From Acidimicrobiales bacterium (GTDB taxonomy: Bacteria > Actinomycetota > Acidimicrobiia > Acidimicrobiales > JAHWLA01): DNA of 64,000 nt. Of the stretch, positions 40,770 to 49,084 are shown piece by piece (within the stretch, counting starts at the first letter, position 1; each line of letters opens with the position of its first letter). Under the pieces are notes generated by a model. That model saw only the letters and a list, made by a program, of their open reading frames with translations, searched no databases and was not told the origin of the DNA. The stretch is taken from positions 100,549 to 164,548 of the forward strand of contig DATLNE010000032.1 in NCBI GenBank assembly GCA_035536915.1, in the 5' to 3' direction. A program made the translations under genes and the position numbers.

Positions 40770-41110
40770 CACTCCGGCAGGAACGCACGGAGCGACCGAG
40801 CAGGATGAAGGCCTCAGGCCGACGCCCGACTCGGGAGCGAAGAGCGAGAGAGCCGGGGGAGGTCCGAAGTCGAGGGTGGCGCAGCTTCTCCGGAAGATGC
40901 ACACCAGGTCCGTCCCGAGCCGCAAGGCGAGGGGCGTACGGAGGCGGAGGACCGACGGACGGGCCCCAAGAAGTTCGGGCGACGCTTGCGTCGAATCGGC
41001 TACTTGGGGCTCCGTCGCGTAGGGACCGGGCCGGATGCCGACGGGACCCCCCGCCCGCCGGCGTCCCCTGGTCCTCGCGGGCATCCACCTCGTTGCCGGG
41101 CGCCGTTCCT
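40770..41110 (+). ncRNA. candidate structured RNA upstream of uvrD2
   Basis: No convincing protein frame covers this 340-nt stretch, but it can form nested helices: 40953-40959 with 41011-41017 (7 bp), inside it 40963-40970 with 41003-41010 (8 bp), and inside that a hairpin 40980-40985/40988-40993 (6 bp, 2-nt loop). Upstream, ACTCGGGA near 40829 can pair with TCCCGAG near 40913 around a 9-bp stem with two G-U pairs. It has a promoter-like sequence at its 5' edge. It could be a free regulatory RNA (6S/Ms1-like size) or a long leader. I do not match it to any known family. Confidence 0.45.
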
Positions 41111-41122
41111 ACGCTCGACAGG

Positions 41123-42892
41123 ATGGACCTGCTCGACGACCTCGATCCCGCCCAGCGGGCCGCGGTCACGTCGCAGGCCGCCCCCCTCGCCATCTTGGCC
41201 GCCGCAGGTTCGGGCAAGACCCGGGTCCTCACCCGCCGCATCGCCTACCGGGTGCGCACGCAGGAGGCCGAGGCCGACCACGTGCTCGCCGTCACCTTCA
41301 CCCGCAAGGCGGCGGGCGAGCTACGCAGCCGATTGGCTGCCCTCGGCGTCGAAGGCGTCACCGTGGGCACCTTTCACGCCTTGGCCTGGGCACAGCTGCG
41401 CCGCCGGGCCCTCGACGACGGCCGCTGGGCGCCTGCCATCCTGCGCGACAAGACGCGCCTCGTCCCTCGCGACGTGGCCACCCGCATCGAGCGGGCCAAG
41501 GCCCAGGGCATCGGCCCCACCGGCGACCCCGACTACGAGCGCTACGAGGCCGACAAGCAGCGCCTCGGCTTGCTCGACTTCGACGACCTGCTGCTGCGCT
41601 GCGCCGAGGCCATCGAGGCCGACCCCGCCTTCGCCAAGGCGCTGCGCTGGCGCTTCCGCCACTTCTTCGTCGACGAGTACCAGGACGTCAACCCGCTGCA
41701 GTTCCGCCTGCTGCGGGCCTGGCTGGGCGACCGCCTCGACCTCACCGTGGTGGGCGACCCCAACCAATCCGTCTACGGCTGGAACGGCGCCGACCCCACC
41801 CTCCTGGCCCGGTTCCCCGAGCACTTCCCGACCGCCGAGGCCGTGCGCCTCGACACCAACTACCGGTCGACCGGCGCCATCGTCACCGTGGCTGCGTCGG
41901 TCCTCCCGGAAACGACTGGTGGGGCGGGCCCGCCGCGTCCGCCGCGGCACGCGGACCGCCCCGGCGCCTCGTTACCCACGGTTCGCCGCCACGACACTGC
42001 GCCGCTCGAAGCCCACGATGTCGCTCGCCAGGTGCGCTTGGCCCACGCCCCGGGCACCCCGTGGTCCGACATCGCCGTGCTGGTGCGCACCAATGCGCAA
42101 CTGCGCCCGCTCGAAGCGGCGCTGCGAGCTCGGGGCATCCCCCATGCCTCGCCGGGCAACGCCTGGCTGCGCACGCCCGAGGCCAAGGCCGAGTTGCGGG
42201 CGCTGGTCGACACGCCGCCTGCCGTGCCCTTCCGCTCGGCCGTCAAAGACCTCACCGTCGAGCCGCTGGTGGAACTGGCCGCCGAGTACCAGCGCTTCGA
42301 CCGGTCGCCGTCGGGACCGGGGTTCGTGTCGTGGCTGCACGCCGTCGTGCGCCCGCACGACCGCGACGGGCACGCCAACGCCGTCACCCTGGCCACCTTC
42401 CACGGGGCCAAGGGGCTGGAGTGGCCCACCGTGTTCGTGGCCGGCGTCGAAGACGGGCTGGTGCCGGTGGCGGGAGGCGACGACGAGGAAGAACGCCGCC
42501 TGCTCTACGTGGCCTTGTCGCGGGCCGTCACCACCTTGCACTGCTCGTGGGCGGCCGAACGCAACGGGCGGCTGCGCAGCCCCTCGCCATGGCTGGCCGA
42601 CATCGAAGCCGCCGTGGCCGCCGTGGCCGCTGCCGCCGCACCGTTCCGGGCTCGCCGCTGCTCGCCCCGCCCCGAGGGCGACCGCGTGCTCGACGCCTTG
42701 CAGCGCTGGCGGGCCAACCAGGCCCGCGCCGCGCGTGTCCCGGCCGCCGCCGTGGTGCCCGATGCCGTGCTCGCGGCAGTGGCCGAGGCCCGGCCCACCA
42801 CCTCTGCAGAACTGCAGGCCATGCTCGGCCCTCTGAAGGCGGCGGCCTTCGGCCCGTCGCTGCTCGACGTGGTCGCCCGCGCCGGGTCGTAG
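41123..42892 (+). CDS. uvrD2: UvrD/PcrA-type DNA helicase with HRDC domain (UvrD2-like)
   Basis: 589-aa SF1A helicase. Walker A AAAGSGKTRVL near residue 30, motif Ia FTRKAAGELR, motif II VDEYQDVNPLQ near 192, motif III GDPNQSVYGW near 220, motif V TFHGAKGLEWPTVFV near 432 and motif VI LLYVALSRAV near 465. A small C-terminal HRDC-like domain (about 510-580) follows, as in mycobacterial UvrD2. At 589 aa it is shorter than UvrD2 (about 700), mostly in the 2B region, and I do not see the Cys4 motif. The ATG at 41123 is set by a TACGCT box 7 nt upstream; the open frame back to 40805 is rejected. Confidence 0.9.
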   Translation: MDLLDDLDPAQRAAVTSQAAPLAILAAAGSGKTRVLTRRIAYRVRTQEAEADHVLAVTFTRKAAGELRSRLAALGVEGVTVGTFHALAWAQLRRRALDDGRWAPAILRDKTRLVPRDVATRIERAKAQGIGPTGDPDYERYEADKQRLGLLDFDDLLLRCAEAIEADPAFAKALRWRFRHFFVDEYQDVNPLQFRLLRAWLGDRLDLTVVGDPNQSVYGWNGADPTLLARFPEHFPTAEAVRLDTNYRSTGAIVTVAASVLPETTGGAGPPRPPRHADRPGASLPTVRRHDTAPLEAHDVARQVRLAHAPGTPWSDIAVLVRTNAQLRPLEAALRARGIPHASPGNAWLRTPEAKAELRALVDTPPAVPFRSAVKDLTVEPLVELAAEYQRFDRSPSGPGFVSWLHAVVRPHDRDGHANAVTLATFHGAKGLEWPTVFVAGVEDGLVPVAGGDDEEERRLLYVALSRAVTTLHCSWAAERNGRLRSPSPWLADIEAAVAAVAAAAAPFRARRCSPRPEGDRVLDALQRWRANQARAARVPAAAVVPDAVLAAVAEARPTTSAELQAMLGPLKAAAFGPSLLDVVARAGS

Positions 42893-42901
42893 TCTCAGAC
42901 G

Positions 42902-43390
42902 GTGCGGTTCCGCATCGAACAGCGTTTCGAAGCACCCCTGTCGGCCGTCGAGGACGCCCTGGTCGACCCCGCTTTCCTCGACCGCCTGGCCGAGCTGCCC
43001 AACTTGGGGCGGCCCGAGCTGCTGCGCCGGGAAGAGGTGGGCCAGATCGTGCATCTCGACGTGCGCTACGCCTTTGCGGGCCAGCTCTCCTCGGCCGTGA
43101 CCGCAGTGGTCGACCCCGCTCGGCTGACCTGGGTCGACAGCGCCACCGTCGACCGCGCCACCCACCGCAGCGAGCACCGCATCCTTCCCGAGCACTACAC
43201 GGGCCGGCTCACGTGCAGCTACCGCACCCACCTGGAAACCGACGGCGCCGGCACCATTCGCACCGCCGAGGGGGAATTGCGGGTGCATTTCCCTTTGGTC
43301 GGCGGACGGGTGGAGAAGGCCATCGTGGCGGGCATGGCGGAGCACGCCCAGCTCGAAGCCCGTGCCCTCGACCAGTGGATCGAGGGTTGA
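42902..43390 (+). CDS. DUF2505-like (START/SRPBCC-fold) protein
   Basis: 162 aa with the FRIEQRFEAPLSAVEDALVD opening and VEKAIVAGMAEHAQLEAR closing helix characteristic of the actinobacterial DUF2505 group, a variant of the helix-grip lipid-binding fold. Role unknown; probably binds a hydrophobic ligand. GTG start with TAGTCT 6 nt upstream, so leaderless, 9 bp after the helicase gene. The -10 box overlaps the helicase stop codon. Confidence 0.83.
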   Translation: MRFRIEQRFEAPLSAVEDALVDPAFLDRLAELPNLGRPELLRREEVGQIVHLDVRYAFAGQLSSAVTAVVDPARLTWVDSATVDRATHRSEHRILPEHYTGRLTCSYRTHLETDGAGTIRTAEGELRVHFPLVGGRVEKAIVAGMAEHAQLEARALDQWIEG

Positions 43391-43421
43391 CGGGAGCCCT
43401 TTCCGGCGCGACAACCGCGGT

Positions 43422-43721
43422 ATGCCACCGACCTTTCTCTGGCCTGCCGAGGACGGGTGGCCCTACCCCGACAGCCCGCCCGAGACCATCGACCTCGACG
43501 CCGACGTCGACGACGACCTGCTCTCGCTGACGTCGCCTTCCACCCACGTCTTCGACGACCTGGAGCCGCTGGAGCGCCGGGTCATCACCTCGGTCTACGG
43601 GTTGGGCGGCGCACCGGTCCTGTCGTTGGAGCAGTTGCACCACCAACTGGGCGTTCCTGACGTCGATCTGCGCAACGCCTTGGGCACGGGCCTGGGCAAG
43701 CTGCGCACCCACCTGGCCTGA
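43422..43721 (+). CDS. small protein with sigma-region-4-like helix-turn-helix
   Basis: 99 aa. The N-terminal half is acidic (Asp-rich, TIDLDADVDDDLLSL). The C-terminal half (about residues 45-99), LEPLERRVITSVYGLGG then LSLEQLHHQLGVPDVDLRNA, resembles region 4.2 of a sigma-70 factor, including the YGLGG turn between the helices. It lacks regions 2 and 3, so it cannot be a full sigma factor. It may bind RNA polymerase or a -35 element as an anti-sigma or co-regulator (inference). ATG 43422 has no clear ribosome site. Confidence 0.7.
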   Translation: MPPTFLWPAEDGWPYPDSPPETIDLDADVDDDLLSLTSPSTHVFDDLEPLERRVITSVYGLGGAPVLSLEQLHHQLGVPDVDLRNALGTGLGKLRTHLA

Positions 43722-43759
43722 CGGGTTCGTCAGTTCCGCCGGGTGGGATAACCAAGCCC

Positions 43760-45679
43760 ATGGTGGAGATCTCCCGGCGCGGGTTCCTTGGTGGGGTCGG
43801 CGCCGTGGCAGCCGGCGGGTTGGTGGCGCCCGGCCTGTTCCGCTCCGAGCGGGCGGCGGCCCAGGCGCTGGCCGGGCTGGCGTCGCCTCGGGGCACGACG
43901 CTGGAAGCCACGATCATCCCGACGGGCAACGGCCCCTACCGACGGCTCACCTCCGGCCCCGGCCGGCCCTTTGTGGTGCGGACGCTCGGCGTGGAGCCCA
44001 AGCCGGGACGAGAGGGCCGCCGGGAAGGCGTGGCCTCGATCGTGCACCTCACCGACGTGCACGTCATCGACGCCCAGAGCCCGGCCCGGGTGGAGTTCCT
44101 CGACCGCTACGGCAACCCCTTCACCTCGGCGCAGCGGCCCCAAGAGGTGCTGACCGCCCAGGTGGCCGAGTCGATGGTGCGGCGCATCAACGACATCGGG
44201 CAAGGGCCGGTCACCGGGCGGCCGTTCGACTGCGCGGTGTCGACCGGCGACAACATCGACAACCAGCAGGCGAACGAGCTGGAGTGGTTCCTCACCCTGC
44301 TCGACGGCGGCCCGCTGGCACCCAACAGCGGCGGCCCCGCCTACGAGGGGGTGCAGGACCAGGACCCGCTCACGTTCGACCCCCACTACTGGCACCCCGA
44401 GGACGAGGACCCCGAGGGCGACCAGTACAAGAAGACATACGGGTTCCCCGCCTACCCCGGCCTCCTGGTGGCCGCGGTGGCGCCGTTCACGGCCACCGGG
44501 CTGACCGCGCCCTGGTTCACCGTCAACGGCAACCACGACGGGCTGGTGCAGGGCAACGCGCCGGAGAACAGCGCCTTCGAGGCCGTCGCCACCGGTTCGG
44601 TGAAGGTGGTGAACCTGCCCGCGGGCATCTCGCCGACCGACTTCCAGCGTGGCTTGGTCGAGCAGGACCCTTCCGTGCTCGCCGCCCTCGCCGTCGCCCC
44701 CGCCCGCCCCGTCACCCCCGACCCTAAGCGGCGGTTCGTGAGCTCGGTGGAGTTCGCCGCCGCCCACCTCCACGGCACGCACGACGGCCACGGCCTCACC
44801 GAGGAGAACGTGGCCACCAACACGCTCTACTACTCGTTCGAGGTTGCGCCCGCGGTCACGGGCATCGTGCTCGACACGTGCAACCGGGGCGGCTACGCCG
44901 AGGGCTCGATCGACCCGGCGCAGTTCGCGTGGCTGGAGCAGCAGTTGCGGGCGGTGTCGTCGCGCTACTTCGACAGCGCGGGCGTGGAGGTGCGCACCTC
45001 GGCGGCCGATCGGTTGGTCGTGGTCTTCAGCCACCACAACCTGGCCGCCATGACCAACGTCTTCCCCGACCCCTCGACGGGCGGGCAGCGAGTCACCGGC
45101 GATGCCATCAAGGCGCTGCTGCACCGGTTCCCCAACGTGGTGCTGTGGGTCAACGGCCACAGCCACGAGAACCGGGTGGTACCCCACCCCGACCCGGCGA
45201 GCCGCGCCGGCGGGTTCTGGGAGGTGCTCACCGCCGCCCACGTCGACTACCCGCAGCAGGCCCGCATCGTGGAGATCGTCGACAACCGCGACGGCACGTT
45301 GTCGCTGTTCGGCGTCACCGTGGAGCACGCGGCGCCGCCGACCACCACAGTGGGCGCCACCGACGTGCTGTCGCTGGCGGCCATCAGCCGCGAGCTGTCG
45401 GCCAACGACTACCAGGTCGGATTGGCCACAGCGCTGGGCACGCCGGAGGACCGCAACGTGGAACTCGTGATCGCCGCGCCGTTCAAGCTGGCGGGCTCGG
45501 TTGGACCGGGTGACGGCCGGGGGCGCGGCAAGAGCGACGAGGTCGGTCGCGCCACCGGCGGCGAGCTGGCTGCCACCGGTGGCGGGCTCGAGGTGGGCTT
45601 CGGCCTGGGTGCTGCGGCGCTGGGTGCGGCGTTGGCGTTGCGGCGGCGACGCGAGACGGCGGACGACTGCGTATCCTGA
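43760..45679 (+). CDS. Tat-exported metallophosphoesterase with LAxTG sorting signal
   Basis: 639-aa extracellular phosphoesterase of the actinobacterial TIGR03767 type. A Tat signal (SRRGFLGGVGAVAAGG, residues 4-19) suggests export after folding with metals. Metal motifs: LTDVHVID near residue 95, GDNID near 160, NGNHDG near 255, GHSHENR near 465. The C-terminus has LAATGG followed by a hydrophobic helix and Arg-rich end (about 608-635), the class E sortase pattern LAxTG, so it is probably wall-anchored. Substrate could be nucleotides or organic phosphates. Confidence 0.88.
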   Translation: MVEISRRGFLGGVGAVAAGGLVAPGLFRSERAAAQALAGLASPRGTTLEATIIPTGNGPYRRLTSGPGRPFVVRTLGVEPKPGREGRREGVASIVHLTDVHVIDAQSPARVEFLDRYGNPFTSAQRPQEVLTAQVAESMVRRINDIGQGPVTGRPFDCAVSTGDNIDNQQANELEWFLTLLDGGPLAPNSGGPAYEGVQDQDPLTFDPHYWHPEDEDPEGDQYKKTYGFPAYPGLLVAAVAPFTATGLTAPWFTVNGNHDGLVQGNAPENSAFEAVATGSVKVVNLPAGISPTDFQRGLVEQDPSVLAALAVAPARPVTPDPKRRFVSSVEFAAAHLHGTHDGHGLTEENVATNTLYYSFEVAPAVTGIVLDTCNRGGYAEGSIDPAQFAWLEQQLRAVSSRYFDSAGVEVRTSAADRLVVVFSHHNLAAMTNVFPDPSTGGQRVTGDAIKALLHRFPNVVLWVNGHSHENRVVPHPDPASRAGGFWEVLTAAHVDYPQQARIVEIVDNRDGTLSLFGVTVEHAAPPTTTVGATDVLSLAAISRELSANDYQVGLATALGTPEDRNVELVIAAPFKLAGSVGPGDGRGRGKSDEVGRATGGELAATGGGLEVGFGLGAAALGAALALRRRRETADDCVS

Positions 45680-45684
45680 GCGCC

Positions 45685-46107
45685 GTGGCGTTCTGGATGT
45701 CGTTCGAGGTCTTCGACGGCTCCTTCGCCGCCTCGCTCTGGGCGGAGGCGTGGGGGGACAGCTTGGTCGAAGCAGCACTGGTCCACGGAGCCCTCGACTG
45801 GGGGTGGCACCACCAGAAATGCGGGGTGGTGTTCGAAGCCAAGTTCCCCAACGACGCGGCGTGGGCACGGTTCCGGTTCTCCGACACAGTGCGGGCCGCG
45901 CTGGAAGCCTCCCCCGACCCCACCTCGGTGATCGTCTACCGAGGGCGCAGCGGGAGCACCGGGCGCACCGAGCCGCGGCGGCCCCGCCCGTTCCGGGGCA
46001 GCGGCGCCGCCGCCCTGCCCTTGCCGCTGGGCGAGTTCGTGGTGGAAGAGGACTTCCGGGTGTTCTCGGGCGACGTCGAGCGGCGCCGCGTCAACGCCCG
46101 TCGGTAG
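45685..46107 (+). CDS. hypothetical protein
   Basis: 140 aa, no recognised domain. The first 90 residues are mixed alpha/beta with many aromatics (FWMSFEVFDGSFAASLW, HGALDWGWHH). A basic Pro/Arg linker follows (about 95-112), then a short C-terminal strand region. GTG start with TATCCT ending 7 nt upstream; that -10 box overlaps the stop of the phosphoesterase. Its TAG is the first of three TAG codons in a TAGTCGC triple repeat. Confidence 0.65.
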   Translation: MAFWMSFEVFDGSFAASLWAEAWGDSLVEAALVHGALDWGWHHQKCGVVFEAKFPNDAAWARFRFSDTVRAALEASPDPTSVIVYRGRSGSTGRTEPRRPRPFRGSGAAALPLPLGEFVVEEDFRVFSGDVERRRVNARR

Positions 46108-46125
46108 TCGCTAGTCGCTAGTCGC
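46105..46125. repeat. three tandem copies of TAGTCGC
   Basis: Perfect heptamer repeats at 46105, 46112 and 46119. Because 7 is not a multiple of 3, they place TAG in all three plus-strand frames, and CTA on the other strand supplies the stop of the converging thioesterase gene. Confidence 0.8.
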
Positions 46126-46798
46126 CGGGCTGCTTGCGCTTGTCGTAGAGCGCGGCGATGCGCTCGAAGTCGACGGTGATGAACACGGCGTCGGCCTCGG
46201 CCGTCACCTCCTCACCGTCGAGCACGCGGCCCGACGTGAAGATCTTGCGCCCGTCGATGCGGTCGACCCGTCCTTCGAAGCGCAGGTCGGTGTAGAGCGG
46301 CGTGGGGCGGACGTAGCGGACGGTGAGCGTGCCGGTCATGCCCGGGACGCCGTTCATGGCGTTGGCCATGCCGAGCACCTCGTCGAGGGCGGCGGCGACA
46401 TGCCCGCCGTGTACGCAGCCGGGCGCCCCTTCGTAGGCGGCGTTGAAGCAGGCCCGCCCCGTCACTGTGTCGCCGTCGATGGTGAGGACCAGCGGCGGGG
46501 CCAGCGGGTTGCCCTGGCCGACTTCAGGGCTGTGGTCGAACAGGGCTGTGGGCGTGCCTGCGATGGCGGATTCGCCGAAGCCGTCGAGGTCACGCCTGCC
46601 CTCGTACTCGGCCAAGCGGGCGCTGAGCTGCTCGACGGCGACGGCGGCCTCGTTCAACGCGTCGGCGGGTATGGCGCGCGACATCAGCCGCTCGATGAGC
46701 CGGCGGACGGCATCGCCCATGTGGCGGCGGGCGGCGCGGTCGGGCGTGAGCTCGGCGTCGAGGGCGCGGCGGACGAGCTCGCCCCAGCCGTTGCTCAT
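46118..46798 (-). CDS. PaaI-type hotdog thioesterase
   Basis: 226 aa. The C-terminal half (about 95-215) is a hotdog fold with the PaaI-like pattern GCVHGGHVAAALDEVLGMAN, where the helix-start His/Gly and Asp/Glu are the probable catalytic residues for acyl-CoA hydrolysis. The N-terminal 90 residues are helical and unusual for the family. ATG overlaps the exonuclease III stop (ATGA). Substrate acyl-CoA unknown. Confidence 0.83.
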   Translation of the reverse strand: MSNGWGELVRRALDAELTPDRAARRHMGDAVRRLIERLMSRAIPADALNEAAVAVEQLSARLAEYEGRRDLDGFGESAIAGTPTALFDHSPEVGQGNPLAPPLVLTIDGDTVTGRACFNAAYEGAPGCVHGGHVAAALDEVLGMANAMNGVPGMTGTLTVRYVRPTPLYTDLRFEGRVDRIDGRKIFTSGRVLDGEEVTAEADAVFITVDFERIAALYDKRKQPGD

Positions 46799-47577
46799 GC
46801 GCCGTCGAGGTCGAAGTCGACGAGCATGGGGGCGTGGTCGGACGGCAACTTGCCCTTGCGGGCGAAGCGGTCGATGAGGGCGTAGCGGGCCCGTTCCACC
46901 AGCGGCTTGGAGGCCAGGATCAAGTCGATGCGCATGCCCCGGTGCATGTGGAAGTCGCCCGCCCGGTAGTCCCAGTAGGTGTAGAGCTTTTCCTCCTGGT
47001 GTAGGGCGCGGAAGGCATCCTGCAGCCCCCAGTCCTCCAGGTTCTTGAGGGCGTCGCGCTCGGGCTTGGAGGTGTGGGTGGTCTTGCGGAAGCGCTTGGG
47101 GTCCCACACGTCGCGGTCTTCGGGGGCGACGTTGTAGTCGCCGCACACGGCTACCGCTGTGTCGGGGTCGCAGGTGTTCTCCAGGTGTGTGCGCAGCCGC
47201 TCGAACCAACCGAGCTTGTACTGGTAGTGCGGGTCGTCGAGGGCCCGGCCGTTGGGCACGTAGACGCTGCTCACCCGCACGCCGCCGCACGTGGCGCTGA
47301 TGAGGCGGGTGTCGTGGTCGGCCTCGATGCCTTGGCAGAAGCCCTCGACCACGTCGTCGATGCCGACCTTGCTGAGGATGGCCACGCCGTTCCACTGGCC
47401 GCTGCCGTGGTGGGCGCTCTCGTAGCCGAGCGCGTCGAAGGCCATGGTGGGGAAGGTGGCGTCGGAGAGCTTGGTCTCCTGCATGCACAGGACGTCGGGT
47501 TGGGCGTAGGCGAGCCACTCCTCCACCCGGGGCATCCGGGCCTTGAGGGAGTTCACGTTCCAGGTGGCGATGCGCAT
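46795..47577 (-). CDS. exodeoxyribonuclease III
   Basis: 260-aa AP endonuclease/3'-5' exonuclease of base-excision repair (XthA/ExoA group). Opening MRIATWNVNSLKAR, metal Glu in CMQETKLS near 35, YVPNG, the Asp-Asn pair GDYNVAP near 147 and the C-terminal SDHAPM His near 250 are all present. The ATG at 47577 has a TAGGGT box 8 nt upstream (leaderless), and a TTG three codons upstream is less likely. Coupled to the hotdog thioesterase. Confidence 0.93.
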   Translation of the reverse strand: MRIATWNVNSLKARMPRVEEWLAYAQPDVLCMQETKLSDATFPTMAFDALGYESAHHGSGQWNGVAILSKVGIDDVVEGFCQGIEADHDTRLISATCGGVRVSSVYVPNGRALDDPHYQYKLGWFERLRTHLENTCDPDTAVAVCGDYNVAPEDRDVWDPKRFRKTTHTSKPERDALKNLEDWGLQDAFRALHQEEKLYTYWDYRAGDFHMHRGMRIDLILASKPLVERARYALIDRFARKGKLPSDHAPMLVDFDLDGA

Positions 47578-47606
47578 CGCCCCCAACCCTAGGCCCGCCT
47601 CACTCG

Positions 47607-47646
47607 GTTGCCAGTTGTGCGCGTGGGGACGCGCACTTGTGGCAAC
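47607..47646 (-). terminator. hairpin directly after the NYN-S1 gene
   Basis: Outer stem GTTGCC (47607-47612) with GGCAAC (47641-47646), a 4x4 internal loop, and inner stem GTGCGCGT-N4-ACGCGCAC (47617-47636). It begins at the base next to the stop codon of the minus-strand gene and has no U tail. Probably terminates that gene before the exonuclease III promoter. Confidence 0.65.
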
Positions 47647-49035
47647 TCACGTGGCTTTCTTGGCCGCTTTCTTGGCAGGCGCCTTCTTGGCCGCGGCCTT
47701 CGTCGTGGTGGCCTTCTTGGCGGGTGCTGCCTTCTTGGGGGCCGCCTTCTTGGCCGGTGCCTTCTTGGCAGGCGCTGCCTTGGTGGTGGCCGCGGCCTTC
47801 TTGGGAGCAGCCTTCTTCGTCGCTGCCGCCTTCTTGGCGGGCGCCGCCTTCTTGGTCGCTGCCGCCTTCTTGGCGGGCGCGGCCTTCTTGGCGGGTGCCT
47901 TCTTGGCGGGCGCCTCAGCCACCGGCTCGGCGGTCTTCTTGGTGCGCTTGGCCGGCGCCTTCTTGGCCGGTGCCTCCGCGGGCGCCGCCTCGGGCTCGGG
48001 GGCGGGAGCGGCCGCCTTCTTGGTCGTCCGCTTGGCCGCAGCCTTCACCGGGGCGGCCTCGGGGGGCGCCGCCTTCTTGGCCCGCCGTCGCGTGGCCGCG
48101 GGCTTGCTGGCAGCGATCTCTTCCTCGACGGTCTCGTCGGTCGGTGTGCCCGCCACCCGTACGAACCCGGGCAGGGCGAGCTCGATGCCCCGCCGGGGCG
48201 GGTCGAGGGCCTGCACCACGAACCGGCGGGTCTCGCCCTTGCGCAGCACGTCGCGTGCGGCTCGGGGGGCGGGGTCGCCCATGGCGCTCAAGGGGATGTA
48301 GCACCGGGCCTCGCCCACCATCACGAAGGCGCCGTGCGACGAGAAGCTCTCGACCTCGCCGTCGACCTCGCTGCCCGGCTTGTGGTCGGCCACGAACTGG
48401 ATGAACGACAGGGGCTCGTTGACGGGCTCGGCAGGAGGCGCCGCGGCCGTGCCGCTACGGCGGCGCCGGCGGCGACGGGCCGAGGGCGACTCGGGCTCGA
48501 CCGCTTCGTCGGTGGCCACCTCGATGGCCTTGGCCACCTTCTTCGACCGCGCCCCTTCGACCTTGGCCGGGCGCTTGGCCCGCTTGGCTTCGGCCACTGC
48601 GGTGCGCGACCGCGGCCCGCGCACGGGCGTGCGGGGGGTGAAGATCCAGCCCACGCCGGGCACCGGCTTGCCGCCGATGAGCCGTCCGTTGTTGAACAGC
48701 CACTCGTGCTCGCCGTGGAACTCCTGAAAGGAGTCGTTGGACAGGACGGTGGCGCCCACCTTGTCGGCGATGCGCAGCAGGAAGGCGTCGCCCCGGCCGA
48801 TGGCGCCGGCAGGCGGAGACACGATCTCGTTGTGGGCGACCGCCTCGTCGAAGGCGGCTCGCTCCGATTCGTCGATGCGGTGGCCGAAGGTGGCGTCGAC
48901 GACGACGATGATCTCGTCGTCGGGGAATTCCTTCTGGTACTCGGCCACAGCCTCGACCAACTGGTTGAGGCTCGGCATCGAGCGACCTTCGGTGGCGATG
49001 TTGGAGCCGTCGACGACGACACTTCGTTCAGACAC
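47647..49035 (-). CDS. NYN (Zc3h12a-like) ribonuclease - S1 - histone H1-like tail fusion
   Basis: 462 aa. Residues about 5-150 form a PIN/NYN nuclease domain ([12 protein letters not shown] with the first catalytic Asp, [13 protein letters not shown] with the second, [12 protein letters not shown] and LSNDSFQEF with further acidic residues). Residues about 205-290 resemble an S1 RNA-binding OB domain ([20 protein letters not shown]). From about 330 to the end is a Lys/Ala/Pro repeat tail ([17 protein letters not shown] type), like the tails of mycobacterial HupB and histone H1. This suggests an endoribonuclease held on RNA or nucleoid. GTG start; divergent from a HAD phosphatase gene. Confidence 0.85.
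   Translation of the reverse strand: MSERSVVVDGSNIATEGRSMPSLNQLVEAVAEYQKEFPDDEIIVVVDATFGHRIDESERAAFDEAVAHNEIVSPPAGAIGRGDAFLLRIADKVGATVLSNDSFQEFHGEHEWLFNNGRLIGGKPVPGVGWIFTPRTPVRGPRSRTAVAEAKRAKRPAKVEGARSKKVAKAIEVATDEAVEPESPSARRRRRRRSGTAAAPPAEPVNEPLSFIQFVADHKPGSEVDGEVESFSSHGAFVMVGEARCYIPLSAMGDPAPRAARDVLRKGETRRFVVQALDPPRRGIELALPGFVRVAGTPTDETVEEEIAASKPAATRRRAKKAAPPEAAPVKAAAKRTTKKAAAPAPEPEAAPAEAPAKKAPAKRTKKTAEPVAEAPAKKAPAKKAAPAKKAAATKKAAPAKKAAATKKAAPKKAAATTKAAPAKKAPAKKAAPKKAAPAKKATTTKAAAKKAPAKKAAKKAT
47650..47935 (-). repeat. DNA tandem repeats encoding a Lys/Ala-rich tail
   Basis: Degenerate repeats of about 15-24 nt (GCCGCCTTCTTGG and variants on the plus strand) encode the AAPAKKA units at the C-terminus. 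Such repeats expand or contract readily, so tail length may differ between strains. Confidence 0.75.
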
Positions 49036-49066
49036 GGTCCCAGCAGATTAAGCGACCGCTGGGACC
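49036..49066. promoter_or_regulatory. inverted repeat GGTCCCAGC-N13-GCTGGGACC
   Basis: Perfect 9-bp arms between the divergent NYN-S1 gene (start 49035) and the HAD gene. The site directly abuts the GTG of the NYN-S1 gene, so it could be an operator or a hairpin at the very 5' end of that mRNA. Confidence 0.5.
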
Positions 49067-49084
49067 CTCCCTAGGATGCCCGCC

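Noticed and set aside
37413..40808. Very long plus-strand open frame (1131 codons) opposite the Ddl and Mur ligase genes
   Set aside because: Its product is His/Arg/Gly-rich low-complexity; the minus strand has clear Ddl and Mur motifs. A GC-rich antisense shadow.
41038..41075. 6C-type RNA (C-rich hairpin loop ACCCCCC)
   Set aside because: Only one C-rich loop is seen and the paired second hairpin of 6C RNA is missing.
40770..41110. RNase P RNA, tmRNA or 4.5S RNA
   Set aside because: The conserved cores (for example GAGGAAAGTCCGGGCT or GGAAGGAAGCAGCC) are absent.
40805..41122. N-terminal extension of the UvrD2-like helicase
   Set aside because: Arg/Pro-rich without homology, and a leaderless -10 box fixes the start at 41123. 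The region is better explained as structured RNA.
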